This document shows positions 7,781 through 16,193 of a stretch of 64,000 nucleotides of DNA, piece after piece. The translations under genes were made by a program, and so were the position numbers. Location of the stretch: contig NZ_BOMI01000003.1 of the NCBI RefSeq assembly GCF_016862115.1, positions 62,001-126,000 on the forward strand, in the 5' to 3' direction. This stretch comes from Paractinoplanes deccanensis. GTDB lineage: Bacteria; Actinomycetota; Actinomycetes; Mycobacteriales; Micromonosporaceae. Below the pieces are notes generated by a model. It was not told where the DNA came from, did not search any database, and saw nothing but the letters and a program-made list of their open reading frames with translations. The stretch's first letter is position 1. Each line of letters begins with the position of its first letter.

Positions 7781-8803
7781 ATGCCCACCGTCGCCGTGGT
7801 CAGCGCGGGCTTCATGGGTTCCGCGCTGGGCGCCGCCCTGCTCAGCGGCGGCGCCCGCGTCGTCACCACGCTCGAAGGCCGCTCGGCCCGCTCCCGTCGC
7901 CTGGCCGAGTCCGCCGGCCTCGAGATCCTGCCCACCCTCGCCGACGTCCTGGCCGCCGCCGACGTAGTCCTCTCGGTCACCCCACCCGCCGCCGCCACCG
8001 ACGCGGCCCGCGCCATCGCCGCCGCCCACCGCTCCGCCCGGTCACAGGATCCGCGGCCCCGAACCGCTCAGCCCCGGACGGTTCAGCGTAGGGCCGCCCG
8101 GTCGCCGAGCCACCCGGCCCGCGGGCACGCCGACGCTGGGAACATGACGTCTCAAAGCGCCCGCTCCCCGGCTGATCCGGCCCTGAGCGCCGACCGACGC
8201 GAGGGCGGGCCGATCGTCGCGGATCTCAACGCGGTGTCGCCGGGCACCATGGAGCAAGTCGTGCGGGAGCTCGGCGGCCTGCGGGTCGTCGACGGGTCGA
8301 TCTCGGGACCGCCGCCGACCGTCAAGCCGGGGGCACGGGTCTATCTCTCGGGACCCGAAGCCGAGATCGTCGCGGGGCTTCCCTGGGCCGGGATGATCGA
8401 GCCGGTCGTGATCGGCGATCGGGTCGGGGCGGCCAGCGCGCTCAAGATGTGCACCGGTAGTGTCTACAAGGGACTGGTGGCGCTCGTGACGCAGGCGATG
8501 CGCACGGCCGGGGCTCATGGCGTGCTGGCGGAGGTCCTGGACGATCTCGAGCGGAACGGCCTCGCCGACAACGCCGGCGTGGCCCGGGCGGCGACCAAGG
8601 CCCATCGGTACGTCGACGAGATGCGGGAGGTCTCCGCCACGCAGGCCGGGGCCGGGCTCGATCCCGGCTTGTTCGCGGCCATCGCCGCCGTCTACGCCGA
8701 CATCGCCTCGACGCGGCTCGCCGACGACGACCCCGAGAACGACCGCGCCCTCACCCCGGCCGAGATCGTCGCCCGCTTGAGAGAACACGGCGCCGCCGGG
8801 TGA
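7781..8803 (+). CDS. NAD(P)-dependent oxidoreductase (6PGDH-like) with an internal insertion
   Basis: A 340-residue beta-hydroxyacid dehydrogenase-like enzyme. The N-terminal Rossmann domain has VAVVSAGFMGSALG (4-17), in which the usual GLGxMG loop reads SAGFMG. The C-terminal helical domain (from about 210, VGAASALKMCTGSVYKGLVAL) is of the DUF1932 type with the conserved Lys near residue 219. Residues about 85-141 form an Arg/Pro/Ser-rich block that interrupts the Rossmann fold just before strand PIVADLNAVSPGT and looks like an insertion. ATG 7781 is chosen over an upstream TTG because AAAGGAGG lies 7 nt before it. Confidence 0.8.
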   Translation: MPTVAVVSAGFMGSALGAALLSGGARVVTTLEGRSARSRRLAESAGLEILPTLADVLAAADVVLSVTPPAAATDAARAIAAAHRSARSQDPRPRTAQPRTVQRRAARSPSHPARGHADAGNMTSQSARSPADPALSADRREGGPIVADLNAVSPGTMEQVVRELGGLRVVDGSISGPPPTVKPGARVYLSGPEAEIVAGLPWAGMIEPVVIGDRVGAASALKMCTGSVYKGLVALVTQAMRTAGAHGVLAEVLDDLERNGLADNAGVARAATKAHRYVDEMREVSATQAGAGLDPGLFAAIAAVYADIASTRLADDDPENDRALTPAEIVARLREHGAAG

Positions 8804-8903
8804 GCGGGGCGCCGGCGGGTGAGTCGGCGATGTGGCAGGGGTGGTGGCACCTGTGTCGATGTCATACTGAGGCGTCCCCGCTGGTCGAGAGGCTCGGAGC
8901 GCT

Positions 8904-9920
8904 ATGTCCGCCGACGATGCGAGTGTGCGCCGGCCTACGTTGACTCAGGTTGCGCAGCTTGCGGGGGTCAGTCTCAAGACGGCGTCTCGGGCGCTCAACC
9001 GCGAGCCGAACGTGGCGCCCTCGACCGGGCGGCGCGTGCGGGACGCCGCCGATCTGCTCGGCTATCGGCTCAACGGGATCGCCCGGGAGCTGCGGCGCGG
9101 GGCCACCTCCGCCCTGGTGGGGCTGGTCAGCGGTGATCTGGCGAACCCGTTCTACTCGGCGGTGGCCAGCGGGATCGAACGGGAGCTCCGGCAGCACGGG
9201 CTTCTGCTCATCACGGCCAACAACGACGAGGACGCCGCCCTGGAGCGCAGCCTCGTCGACGCCTTCCTCGAGCGGCGGGTGCGGGCGCTGCTGGTCATTC
9301 CCAGCGGCAGCGACCATGAGTACCTGTCCATCGAGGGCAACCGGGGCGTGCCTTTCGTCTTCCTCGACCGGCCGCCGGACGGGCTCGCCGCCGACGCCGT
9401 GCTCATCGACAACGCGGGTGGGGCGCGTTCCGCCGCCGAACATCTGCTGGCTCGCGGGCACCGGCGGATCGCGCTCGTGGCCGACCTGAGGCGGATGGCG
9501 CCACAGAAGGGGCGCATCGACGGGTTCATCCAGGCGATGCGGGCCGCGGGCAACGACGCCTGGGAGCCGTACGTCCGGACCGACGTGCACGACGTCCGGC
9601 ACGCCGAGCGGGCCGTACGGGAGCTGCTCGACCTCGACCCCGCACCCACGGCGATCTTCACGACCAACAACCGGCTGACCACCGGCGCGCTGCGCGGGAT
9701 GCGCGACATCGAGGACAAGCCCGCGCTGATCGGCTTCGATGACTTCGACCTGGCGGACGTGCTCGGCACGACCGTTGTCGCGCACGACATGACCGCTCTC
9801 GGGCGGGAGGCGGCGCGGCTCGCGTACGAGCGCATCAGCGGCCATACTGGCCCGGCTCGCACCATTGTTATTTCGACATCCATCATTGCCCGGGGGTCGG
9901 GTGAGCGCCCACCCAAGTGA
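8904..9920 (+). CDS. LacI-family transcriptional regulator of the adjacent sugar importer
   Basis: A 338-residue repressor. Residues 12-58 form the LacI helix-turn-helix and hinge (LTQVAQLAGVSLKTASRALNREP...LGYRLNGIARELRRG); from about residue 67 a periplasmic-binding-protein-like sensor domain follows (LVGLVSGDLANPFYSAVASGIERELR, GVPFVFLDRP, ALIGFDDFDLADVL). RBS CGGAG precedes the ATG. It lies upstream of, and in the same direction as, the CUT1 importer, and a TGACA-N4-TGTCA operator between them suggests it represses that operon in response to its sugar. Confidence 0.92.
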   Translation: MSADDASVRRPTLTQVAQLAGVSLKTASRALNREPNVAPSTGRRVRDAADLLGYRLNGIARELRRGATSALVGLVSGDLANPFYSAVASGIERELRQHGLLLITANNDEDAALERSLVDAFLERRVRALLVIPSGSDHEYLSIEGNRGVPFVFLDRPPDGLAADAVLIDNAGGARSAAEHLLARGHRRIALVADLRRMAPQKGRIDGFIQAMRAAGNDAWEPYVRTDVHDVRHAERAVRELLDLDPAPTAIFTTNNRLTTGALRGMRDIEDKPALIGFDDFDLADVLGTTVVAHDMTALGREAARLAYERISGHTGPARTIVISTSIIARGSGERPPK

Positions 9921-9967
9921 CGATCAACTATCCACAGTGTCCGCACGTAACGAGACGGAAACAGGCG

Positions 9968-9973
9968 TTGACA
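9968..9973 (+). promoter_or_regulatory. Candidate -35 element of the sugar ABC operon
   Basis: TTGACA is a perfect -35 hexamer in the 126-bp gap before the binding-protein gene. No clear -10 is visible at 16-18 bp, so the promoter assignment is tentative. Confidence 0.35.
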
Positions 9974-10010
9974 CTTGTGCGTTCAGGCGGCACCGTACTC
10001 CCGAATCGCG

Positions 10011-10024
10011 TGACAACGATGTCA
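10011..10024. promoter_or_regulatory. LacI-type operator TGACA-N4-TGTCA
   Basis: TGACAACGATGTCA has perfect 5-bp arms around ACGA and resembles operators of actinobacterial LacI-family sugar regulators. It sits 22 bp upstream of the start of the binding-protein gene, next to the LacI gene, downstream of the candidate -35. Confidence 0.6.
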
Positions 10025-10046
10025 ATATCTCGATGGGAGAAGAGGG

Positions 10047-11333
10047 ATGGCCTTCAGCACATTGAAGGGCGGCGGGCGGCGGGCCGCCGTGGCGGCCGTC
10101 AGTGTCGCCGCGCTCCTGACGGCCACGGCCTGTGGGTCCAGTGACGACGGCGGCGGCGACTCCGGCTCCAAGAAGGTCGAGGTCTTCACCTGGTGGGCCG
10201 ACGGCGGCGAGAAGGCCGGCCTCGACGGCCTCGTGGCCCAGTTCGGCACGGCCTGCGCCGGCCAGACCTTCGAGAACGGCGCCGTCGCCGGTGGCGCCGG
10301 CGCGAACGCCAAGTCGGTGCTCGCGTCCCGGCTGCAGCAGGGCGACCCGCCGGACACGTTCCAGGCGCACGCCGGCGCCGAGCTCCAGGACTACATCCTC
10401 GCCGGGCAGGTCGAGGACATCAGCGGCGACTACGACTCGTGGGGCCTCAAGCAGGCGTTCCCCCAGGGCCTGATCGACAACCTGACCGTCGAAGGCAAGA
10501 TCTACTCGGTGCCGGCGAACATCCACCGCGCGAACGTGGTCTGGACCAACAAGAAGGTCCTCGCCGACGCCGGTGTCACCGCCGCGCCGACCGACCTGGC
10601 CGGCTTCTTCGCCGCCATGGACAAGGTCAAGGCCAAGGGCATCACGACGCCGCTCGCGGTCGGCAAGGACTGGACGCAGCTGATGCTGTTCGAGTCGGTG
10701 CTGATCACCAACCTGGGCGCCGAGAAGTTCACCGGCCTGTGGAACGGCAGCACCGACTGGAACGACGCCGCGGTCACCAAGTCGATCGACGACTTCAAGA
10801 AGCTGCTCACGTACACCAACACCGACCGTGACGCCCTCGACTGGACCGACGCCGAGAAGCTCGTCATGGACGGCAAGGCCGCCTACCAGCTGATGGGCGA
10901 CTGGGAGGCCGCCGACCTCGACGCCAAGGGCTTCAAGGACTACGGCTACTTCACGTTCCCGGGCAACGGCACCACCTTCCAGTGGCTGGCCGACTCGTTC
11001 GTGCTGCCCAAGGGCGCCAAGAACGCCGACGGCACCAAGTGCTGGCTCAAGACGGTCGGCTCGGCCGAGGGCCAGAAGGCGTTCAACACCAAGAAGGGCT
11101 CGATCCCGGCCCGTACGGACGCCAGCCCGGCCGACTACCCCGCGTACCAGCAGGCCGCCATGGCCGACTGGAAGTCCGCGACCCAGGTCCCGTCGTGCGC
11201 CCACGGCTCGGCCTGCTCGCAGGGCTGGCAGGGCGCGGCCAACTCGGCCCTCGGCGCCTTCTCCACCAACCAGGACGCGGCAGCGCTGCAGAAGGCCCTC
11301 GCCTCCGCCGCGCAGCAGTTCGTCAAGAAGTAA
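10047..11333 (+). CDS. Sugar ABC transporter substrate-binding lipoprotein (CUT1)
   Basis: A 428-residue extracellular solute-binding protein (family 1). Twin Arg R11-R12 precedes a hydrophobic stretch ending in the lipobox LTATAC with the lipidated Cys at residue 29, followed by a Gly/Ser/Asp linker. The mature part starts with KKVEVFTWWADGGEKAGLDGL, typical of the family, and contains KIYSVPANIHRANVVWTNKKVL. The RBS GGGAG at 10035 lies 7 nt before the ATG. It captures an oligosaccharide or sugar at the membrane; the substrate cannot be read from sequence. It is followed by a strong hairpin and two permease genes. Confidence 0.93.
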   Translation: MAFSTLKGGGRRAAVAAVSVAALLTATACGSSDDGGGDSGSKKVEVFTWWADGGEKAGLDGLVAQFGTACAGQTFENGAVAGGAGANAKSVLASRLQQGDPPDTFQAHAGAELQDYILAGQVEDISGDYDSWGLKQAFPQGLIDNLTVEGKIYSVPANIHRANVVWTNKKVLADAGVTAAPTDLAGFFAAMDKVKAKGITTPLAVGKDWTQLMLFESVLITNLGAEKFTGLWNGSTDWNDAAVTKSIDDFKKLLTYTNTDRDALDWTDAEKLVMDGKAAYQLMGDWEAADLDAKGFKDYGYFTFPGNGTTFQWLADSFVLPKGAKNADGTKCWLKTVGSAEGQKAFNTKKGSIPARTDASPADYPAYQQAAMADWKSATQVPSCAHGSACSQGWQGAANSALGAFSTNQDAAALQKALASAAQQFVKK

Positions 11334-11345
11334 ATCTCGGAAAGT

Positions 11346-11377
11346 GGGGATGGGGCGGCCGCGGCCGCCCCATCCTC
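11346..11377 (+). promoter_or_regulatory. Intercistronic hairpin after the binding-protein gene
   Basis: A 28-bp perfect palindrome (11348-11375) centred on GCGGCCGCGGCCGC, extended by one wobble and one further pair to 11346-11377. It lies 13 nt after the binding-protein stop and ahead of the permease RBS AAAGGAG. There is no T-tract. A partial terminator or 3-prime-end stabiliser that keeps binding-protein mRNA above permease mRNA is likely. Confidence 0.75.
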
Positions 11378-11392
11378 GTCAAAGGAGCCCTG

Positions 11393-12286
11393 ATGCGCCG
11401 CCTCCGGCAATGGGGACCGGGACTGCTCCTGCTCTCCCCCTCACTCATCCTGCTCGCCGTCTTCGTCTACGGCCTGATCGCCTGGACCACGAAGGTCTCG
11501 GTGTCCGACGAGCACAACGCCCTGGGCTCGAAGGGCTTCGTCGGCCTGGAGAACTACACCAAGCTGTTCACCGACGACATCAACGACCGGTTCGTCCACT
11601 CGCTGAAGAACCTGCTGATCTTCACGGTGGTGTTCCTGGTCGGCGCGATGCTGTTCGGGCTGCTCTGGGCGTTCCTGCTGGAGCGTGGCGTCCGGGGCGA
11701 GGGCATCTTCCGTACGGTCTACCTGTTCCCGATGGCCGTGTCGTTCGTGGCGTCGGGCGTGGTGTGGCGCTGGCTGATGAACCCGAACAAGGGTGAGAAC
11801 GCGGGCGGCCTGAACGCCGTCTTCGGCGGGCTCGGCCTCGACTTCCTGCAGAACACGTGGTGGACCAACCCGGACTGGGGCATGGCCGCGATGGCGATGC
11901 CGGCGATCTGGCAGCTGTCCGGATATGTGATGGCGCTCTTCCTGGCCGGCTTCCGCGGCATCCCGCAGGAGCTGCGCGAGGCGGCCGCGGTCGACGGCGC
12001 GAGCACGTACCGGCTCTACCGCAACGTCATCTTCCCGCAGCTCACGCCGGTCGCCCTCTCCGCGCTGATCATCCTCGGCCACATGTCGATGAAGATGTTC
12101 GACCTGATCATGAGCGTCTCGGGGCCGCAATGGCTCACCGAGGTGCCCGCCGTCTACGTCTGGCAGACGCTGCTGACCAGCGACTACGCCAAGGCGGCGG
12201 CGATCTCGATCATCCTGCTGCTGCTCGTGGCCGTCGTCATCGTCCCGTACCTGATCTACACCAACCGGGCGGAGAAGAACACATGA
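11393..12286 (+). CDS. Sugar ABC transporter permease 1 (MalF-like)
   Basis: A 297-residue permease with six predicted spans. ATG 11393 follows AAAGGAG by 6 nt; a longer in-frame extension upstream overlaps the binding-protein gene and is not real. The EAA loop near residues 190-209 (ELREAAAVDGASTYRLYRNVIFPQL) contacts the ATPase. It ends in an ATGA overlap with the second permease gene. Confidence 0.92.
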   Translation: MRRLRQWGPGLLLLSPSLILLAVFVYGLIAWTTKVSVSDEHNALGSKGFVGLENYTKLFTDDINDRFVHSLKNLLIFTVVFLVGAMLFGLLWAFLLERGVRGEGIFRTVYLFPMAVSFVASGVVWRWLMNPNKGENAGGLNAVFGGLGLDFLQNTWWTNPDWGMAAMAMPAIWQLSGYVMALFLAGFRGIPQELREAAAVDGASTYRLYRNVIFPQLTPVALSALIILGHMSMKMFDLIMSVSGPQWLTEVPAVYVWQTLLTSDYAKAAAISIILLLLVAVVIVPYLIYTNRAEKNT

Positions 12287-13176
12287 CGACCACGTCGATC
12301 CCCGCGCCGCCGCCGACGAGCATCGAGACGCTCTCGCCGAAGCGCAAGCCGCGCCGCGAGTTCGGTCCCGGCTCGATCGTCAAGTACGCGCTGGTCCTGC
12401 TCTTCCTGATCATCGTGCTCATGCCCATGTACGTGCTGATCGTGACCAGCTTCAAGTCGGGATCCGACATCGGCGTCACGAGCCAGTGGAACCTGCCGGA
12501 GACGTGGACGCTCGCGTCGTGGGAGAAGGCGTGGGACTCGCTGCACGCTTCCTTCATCCGTACGTTCCAGCTGGCCATCCCGGTCGCCCTGATCTCGTCG
12601 GTGATCGGGGCGGCGAACGGCTTCGTGCTGTCGCGCTGGCGCTTCCCGGGCGCCGACGTGGTGTTCACGCTGATCCTGTTCGGCATGTTCATCCCGTACC
12701 AGGCCGTGATGATCCCCCTGCGTGACATCGTCACGACGATCGGCATCCCGCCGGGCATCCCGACCCTGGTCTTCGTGCACTGCGTGTACGGCATCCCGAT
12801 CTGCACGCTGATCTTCCGGAACTACTACGCGACCACGGTTCCCGAGGAGCTGGTCGAGGCGGCCCGGGTGGACGGCGCGGGCCTGCTGCGCACGTTCGCC
12901 TGGATCATCCTGCCGATCTCGATCCCCGGCTTCGTGGTCACGATCATCTGGCAGTTCACGTCGGCCTGGAACGACTACCTGTTCGCGATCTTCCTGTCGA
13001 ACACGCGCAACGGCCCGATCACGATCGCGCTGAACGCCCTGGCCGGCGCGCAGTCGCCGGACTACGCGGCCTCGATGGCCGGCGCGCTGATCACCTCACT
13101 GCCGACGCTGGTCGTCTACGTGCTGCTCGGCCGTTGGTTCATCGGCGGTCTCATGGCCGGCTCGGTCAAGAGCTGA
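12283..13176 (+). CDS. Sugar ABC transporter permease 2 (MalG-like)
   Basis: A 297-residue permease. The N-terminus (MTTTSIPAPPPTSIETLSPK) is cytoplasmic; six hydrophobic segments follow, and the EAA loop reads ELVEAARVDGAGLLRTFAWIILPIS (about residues 190-214). The start overlaps the preceding stop by 4 nt. A 12-bp-stem terminator follows the stop. No ATPase gene is present in this operon, so a shared MsiK-type ATPase encoded elsewhere is expected to energise the importer. Confidence 0.92.
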   Translation: MTTTSIPAPPPTSIETLSPKRKPRREFGPGSIVKYALVLLFLIIVLMPMYVLIVTSFKSGSDIGVTSQWNLPETWTLASWEKAWDSLHASFIRTFQLAIPVALISSVIGAANGFVLSRWRFPGADVVFTLILFGMFIPYQAVMIPLRDIVTTIGIPPGIPTLVFVHCVYGIPICTLIFRNYYATTVPEELVEAARVDGAGLLRTFAWIILPISIPGFVVTIIWQFTSAWNDYLFAIFLSNTRNGPITIALNALAGAQSPDYAASMAGALITSLPTLVVYVLLGRWFIGGLMAGSVKS

Positions 13177-13185
13177 CGCCGGTAC

Positions 13186-13226
13186 GGCTTCCCGGCGCCG
13201 CCCGCACCCCGGCGCGCCGGGAAGCC
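13186..13226 (+). terminator. Hairpin terminator of the sugar ABC operon
   Basis: GGCTTCCCGGCG (13186-13197) pairs perfectly with CGCCGGGAAGCC (13215-13226) around a 17-nt loop, 10 nt after the last stop. There is no U-tract, as is usual in GC-rich actinomycetes. Confidence 0.65.
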
Positions 13227-13262
13227 GCCTTCACCCTGGCGCGCCGGGAAGCCGCCTTCACC
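13211..13262. repeat. Two copies of a 27-bp direct repeat
   Basis: GGCGCGCCGGGAAGCC plus GCCTTCACC occurs at 13211 and again at 13238, identical over 25 bp. The repeat includes the right arm of the terminator, so the second copy offers an alternative pairing partner for the left arm. Confidence 0.9.
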
Positions 13263-13382
13263 GGGCCTTCGCCGGGCCCTCACCGGGCTTTCACCGGCGC
13301 CCGATCCGGATTCGGGTCAACGATCCGGTGAAGGTTTGGTCTCTCACCCCGCACGAGCGAGGCGCCGGACCGCCGGTGGCCC

Positions 13383-13388
13383 TAAAGT
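13383..13388 (+). promoter_or_regulatory. -10 hexamer of a leaderless promoter
   Basis: TAAAGT matches TANNNT and ends 7 nt before the GTG at 13396; no Shine-Dalgarno sequence is present. Confidence 0.55.
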
Positions 13389-13395
13389 CGGGTTT

Positions 13396-13743
13396 GTGAC
13401 CACCGAGGACGTCACCACCTCCGCCTCCGCCGACGGCTTCGCCGCGCGCATGGCGTACGCCCTGGAGAAGGACCCGGCCGAGCCCGCCCGCCGCACCACC
13501 CTGCACCTCTGGGTCATCGCGGTCACCCTGGCCTGGCTCGTCGTCGTGCCGCTGGTGGTGCTGTACGGCCTGATCACGTCGTCCGGCGGCGCGTTCACCC
13601 TGGGGGCGCTGCTGATCGTCGCGCTTCCGTTCACGGCCGCCGCCATCGCGACCCGCAACGGGCGCTTCGGGCTCGGCGGCCTCTACGTCGTGCTGACCCT
13701 GCTGATGGCCCTGCCCGCGGCGGGCATCGCCCAACTCGGCTGA
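13396..13743 (+). CDS. Small membrane protein, unknown function
   Basis: A 115-residue protein with a 35-residue polar N-terminus followed by three hydrophobic segments (about residues 39-60, 66-85 and 93-112). GTG 13396 is preferred over an upstream frame extension because the -10 hexamer TAAAGT sits 7 nt before it. It lies between the sugar importer and the LigD-like gene. No family is recognised. Confidence 0.65.
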   Translation: MTTEDVTTSASADGFAARMAYALEKDPAEPARRTTLHLWVIAVTLAWLVVVPLVVLYGLITSSGGAFTLGALLIVALPFTAAAIATRNGRFGLGGLYVVLTLLMALPAAGIAQLG

Positions 13744-13840
13744 GAGGCGCAGGCCGGCATCGCGCGACTCGGCGGCGAGCGGACGTTGCCCGGACTCGCG
13801 GCGGTGCCCGGGTCGGCGGGAAATAGGGCACGATGTGGTC

Positions 13841-14818
13841 ATGGCCGAAAAGGCGAAGGGCGAGGAGCGGGACGGCGTCGCGCTGACGAACCTCGATCAG
13901 GAGCTGTTCGAGGGCGCGGGCGCCACCAAGCGAGACCTGGTCGACTACCTGGACGCGGTCAGCGATCGCATCCTGCCGGCGTTGCGCGACCGGCCGCTCT
14001 CGGTGATCCGACTGTTGCGCGGGCAGGACAAGTTCATGCAGAAGAACCTGCCGAAATACACGCCCGACTGGGTGCCCCGCACGGCGGTGTGGGCCGAGGC
14101 GTCGCATCGGGAGGTCACCTATGCGCTCTGCAACGACCGCCGGACGCTGCTGTGGTTCGGCAACCAGCGCGCCATCGAGTATCACCCCGCCCTGATGCTC
14201 GCCGGCGACCACCACCCCACCCACCTGATCATGGATCTTGACCCGCCGGAGGGCCACGACGTCGAGGCCGGCTTCCGCAAGGCGGTGCAGGCCGCCCGGC
14301 TCGTGCGCGCGGCGCTGCAAGAGATCAAGATGGACGGTGCGGTGAAGACCAGCGGCTCGAAGGGCGTGCACGTCTTCGTCCCGCTCGACGGCAAGGCCGA
14401 CCCGGAGCAGGTCGCCGCGGCCACCCGGGCGGTGGCAGCGCGAGCCGAACGCCTCGACCCCGCCCTGGCCACCACCGCCTTCATCCGCGAGGACCGGCAC
14501 GGCAAGGTCTTCCTCGACGCCACCCGCTCGGGCGGCGCCACGGTCGTCGCCGCCTACAGCCCGCGCGTGCGCCCGGGCGTGCCGGTGTCCTTTCCGGTCG
14601 CGTGGGACGACCTCGACGACGTGGGTCCGGCCGACTTCACCGTCCACACGGCACCGGGGCTCCTCGACGGCACGGCCGACCCGTGGACCGCGGCCATGCC
14701 CGCTCCCCAGGCCCTCGACGAGGGCCTGATCGAGGAGGGCCGCACCATCCCCGTCGCCCGCGTGCAGGCCATGCACGAGGGCAAGCGCCGCGCAAAGGCC
14801 CGCCGCGAGGCCGGCTGA
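13841..14818 (+). CDS. LigD-type polymerase/primase domain protein
   Basis: A 325-residue stand-alone member of the archaeo-eukaryotic primase superfamily related to the polymerase domain of DNA ligase D (NHEJ). The catalytic acidic pair is in HLIMDLDPPEG (about residues 130-140); other motifs are KTSGSKGVHVFVPL (about 166-179) and the late Asp in FLDATRSGGATVVAAYSPRVRPGVPVS. It can add nucleotides to DNA ends or act as a primase. A GTG two codons upstream (13835) is an alternative start, just after a TAGGGC hexamer. No ligase, nuclease or Ku gene is nearby, so any repair partners lie elsewhere. Confidence 0.85.
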   Translation: MAEKAKGEERDGVALTNLDQELFEGAGATKRDLVDYLDAVSDRILPALRDRPLSVIRLLRGQDKFMQKNLPKYTPDWVPRTAVWAEASHREVTYALCNDRRTLLWFGNQRAIEYHPALMLAGDHHPTHLIMDLDPPEGHDVEAGFRKAVQAARLVRAALQEIKMDGAVKTSGSKGVHVFVPLDGKADPEQVAAATRAVAARAERLDPALATTAFIREDRHGKVFLDATRSGGATVVAAYSPRVRPGVPVSFPVAWDDLDDVGPADFTVHTAPGLLDGTADPWTAAMPAPQALDEGLIEEGRTIPVARVQAMHEGKRRAKARREAG

Positions 14819-14823
14819 GCACG

Positions 14824-14923
14824 CAGCCCGACCGAGCAAGCAGCCCGACCGAGCAAGCAGCCCAGCCGAGCACGCGGCCCGACCGAGCGAGCCGGCCCGA
14901 CTGAGCCGGCCCAACCGAGCGAC
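14824..14923. repeat. 17-bp tandem minisatellite between convergent genes
   Basis: Units of the form CAGCCCGACCGAGCAAG start at 14824, 14841, 14858 and 14875 and continue, with one 15-bp unit, to 14923. The first two are identical and later ones diverge. It occupies the space between the convergent LigD-like and KAS II genes. Confidence 0.9.
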
Positions 14924-14926
14924 GCG

Positions 14927-16162
14927 CTACGCCGGGGTGAAGAGCAGCGACACGTTCTGCCCGCCGAAGCCGAACGAGTTGCAGACGGCCGCGCGGATCG
15001 CCTGCTTGCGCGGCTCGCCGGTGACCACGTCGAGGGTGACCTCGGGCGCCTTGTTCTCCAGGTTGAGGGTCGGCGGGATCACGCCCTCGGCCACGGAGAG
15101 CACGGTGGCGATGCTCTCCACCGCGCCGGCCGCGCCGACCAGGTGGCCGATGGCGCCCTTCGGCGCGGTGAGCACCACGCCGTCGTGCAGGGCGCCCTGG
15201 ATCGCCACCGCCTCGCCGGTGTCGCCCACCACTGTCGACGTGGCGTGGCAGTTGACGTGGTCGACGTCGCCGGGGGTCAGGCCGGCTGTGCGCAGCGCGG
15301 CGTGCAGGGCGCGGATCTGGCCCTCGCCGGACGGGTCGGGACCGGTGATGTGGTACGCGTCCGCGGTGATCCCGAAGCCCGCGACCCGGGCGACCGGCCG
15401 CGCGCCCCGGGCTGCCGCGAAGCCGGCCCGCTCCAGCACGACCACGCCGGCGCCCTCGCCGAGCACGAACCCGTCGCGGTCGACGTCGAACGGCCGGGAC
15501 GCCCGCGCCGGCTCGTCGTTGCGCTTCGACAGCGTGCGGGACTGGGCGAAGCCGGCGATGGTCAGCGGCGCGATGCACGCCTCGGCACCGCCGGCGATGA
15601 CCACGTCGGCCTCGCCCGACTTGATGAGCCGCACGCCCTGGGCGATCGCCTCGGCGCCGGACGCGCAGGCCGCCGAGGTGGTGTAGACGCCCGCCTTGGC
15701 ACCGAGCTCGATGCTGATCCAGGCGGCCGCGCCGTTCGGCATCAGCATGGGCACGGTCAGCGGCGACACCCGGCCCGGGCCCTTCTCCTCGATCAGGTCG
15801 TCCTGATCGAGGAGCGTGTTGACCCCGCCGATGCCGGTGCCGATGACGACGGCCAGCCGCTCGCCCTCGACGCCGGGTGTGCCCGCGTCGGCCCAGGCCT
15901 GCCGGGCCGCGACCAGGGCGGCCTGCTGACACCGGTCCATGCGGCGGGCCTGCACCCGCGCCAGCACCGTGTCGGGCGAGACGGCCATCGGCGCGCCGAT
16001 GCGAGTCGGCAGCTCCTCGAGCCGCGGGTAGCCGGCCAGCACGTCGTCGATGCGCCGCACGCCCGACCGGCCCTCCAGCAAGCCCTGCCAGAACGAGTCG
16101 ACGTCACCGCCCAGCGGCGTCGTCGCACCCATCCCGGTGATCACTACTTCGTCCGCGCCCAT
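14927..16162 (-). CDS. fabF: Beta-ketoacyl-ACP synthase II
   Basis: A 411-residue KAS II that extends acyl chains by condensing them with malonyl-ACP. The Cys-His-His triad is visible: C166 (TTSAACASGAEA), H306 (NCHATSTVVGD) and H340 (APKGAIGHLVGAAGA), with the C-terminal NSFGFGGQNVSL motif. RBS GAAGGGGGA lies 5 nt before ATG 16162. It is divergent from a TetR gene whose operator overlaps both promoters. It could serve fatty-acid synthesis or a lone polyketide-like pathway; no ACP gene is adjacent. Confidence 0.92.
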   Translation of the reverse strand: MGADEVVITGMGATTPLGGDVDSFWQGLLEGRSGVRRIDDVLAGYPRLEELPTRIGAPMAVSPDTVLARVQARRMDRCQQAALVAARQAWADAGTPGVEGERLAVVIGTGIGGVNTLLDQDDLIEEKGPGRVSPLTVPMLMPNGAAAWISIELGAKAGVYTTSAACASGAEAIAQGVRLIKSGEADVVIAGGAEACIAPLTIAGFAQSRTLSKRNDEPARASRPFDVDRDGFVLGEGAGVVVLERAGFAAARGARPVARVAGFGITADAYHITGPDPSGEGQIRALHAALRTAGLTPGDVDHVNCHATSTVVGDTGEAVAIQGALHDGVVLTAPKGAIGHLVGAAGAVESIATVLSVAEGVIPPTLNLENKAPEVTLDVVTGEPRKQAIRAAVCNSFGFGGQNVSLLFTPA

Positions 16163-16193
16163 CGGGTCCCCCTTCGGTCGATCTCCCCGTTAG

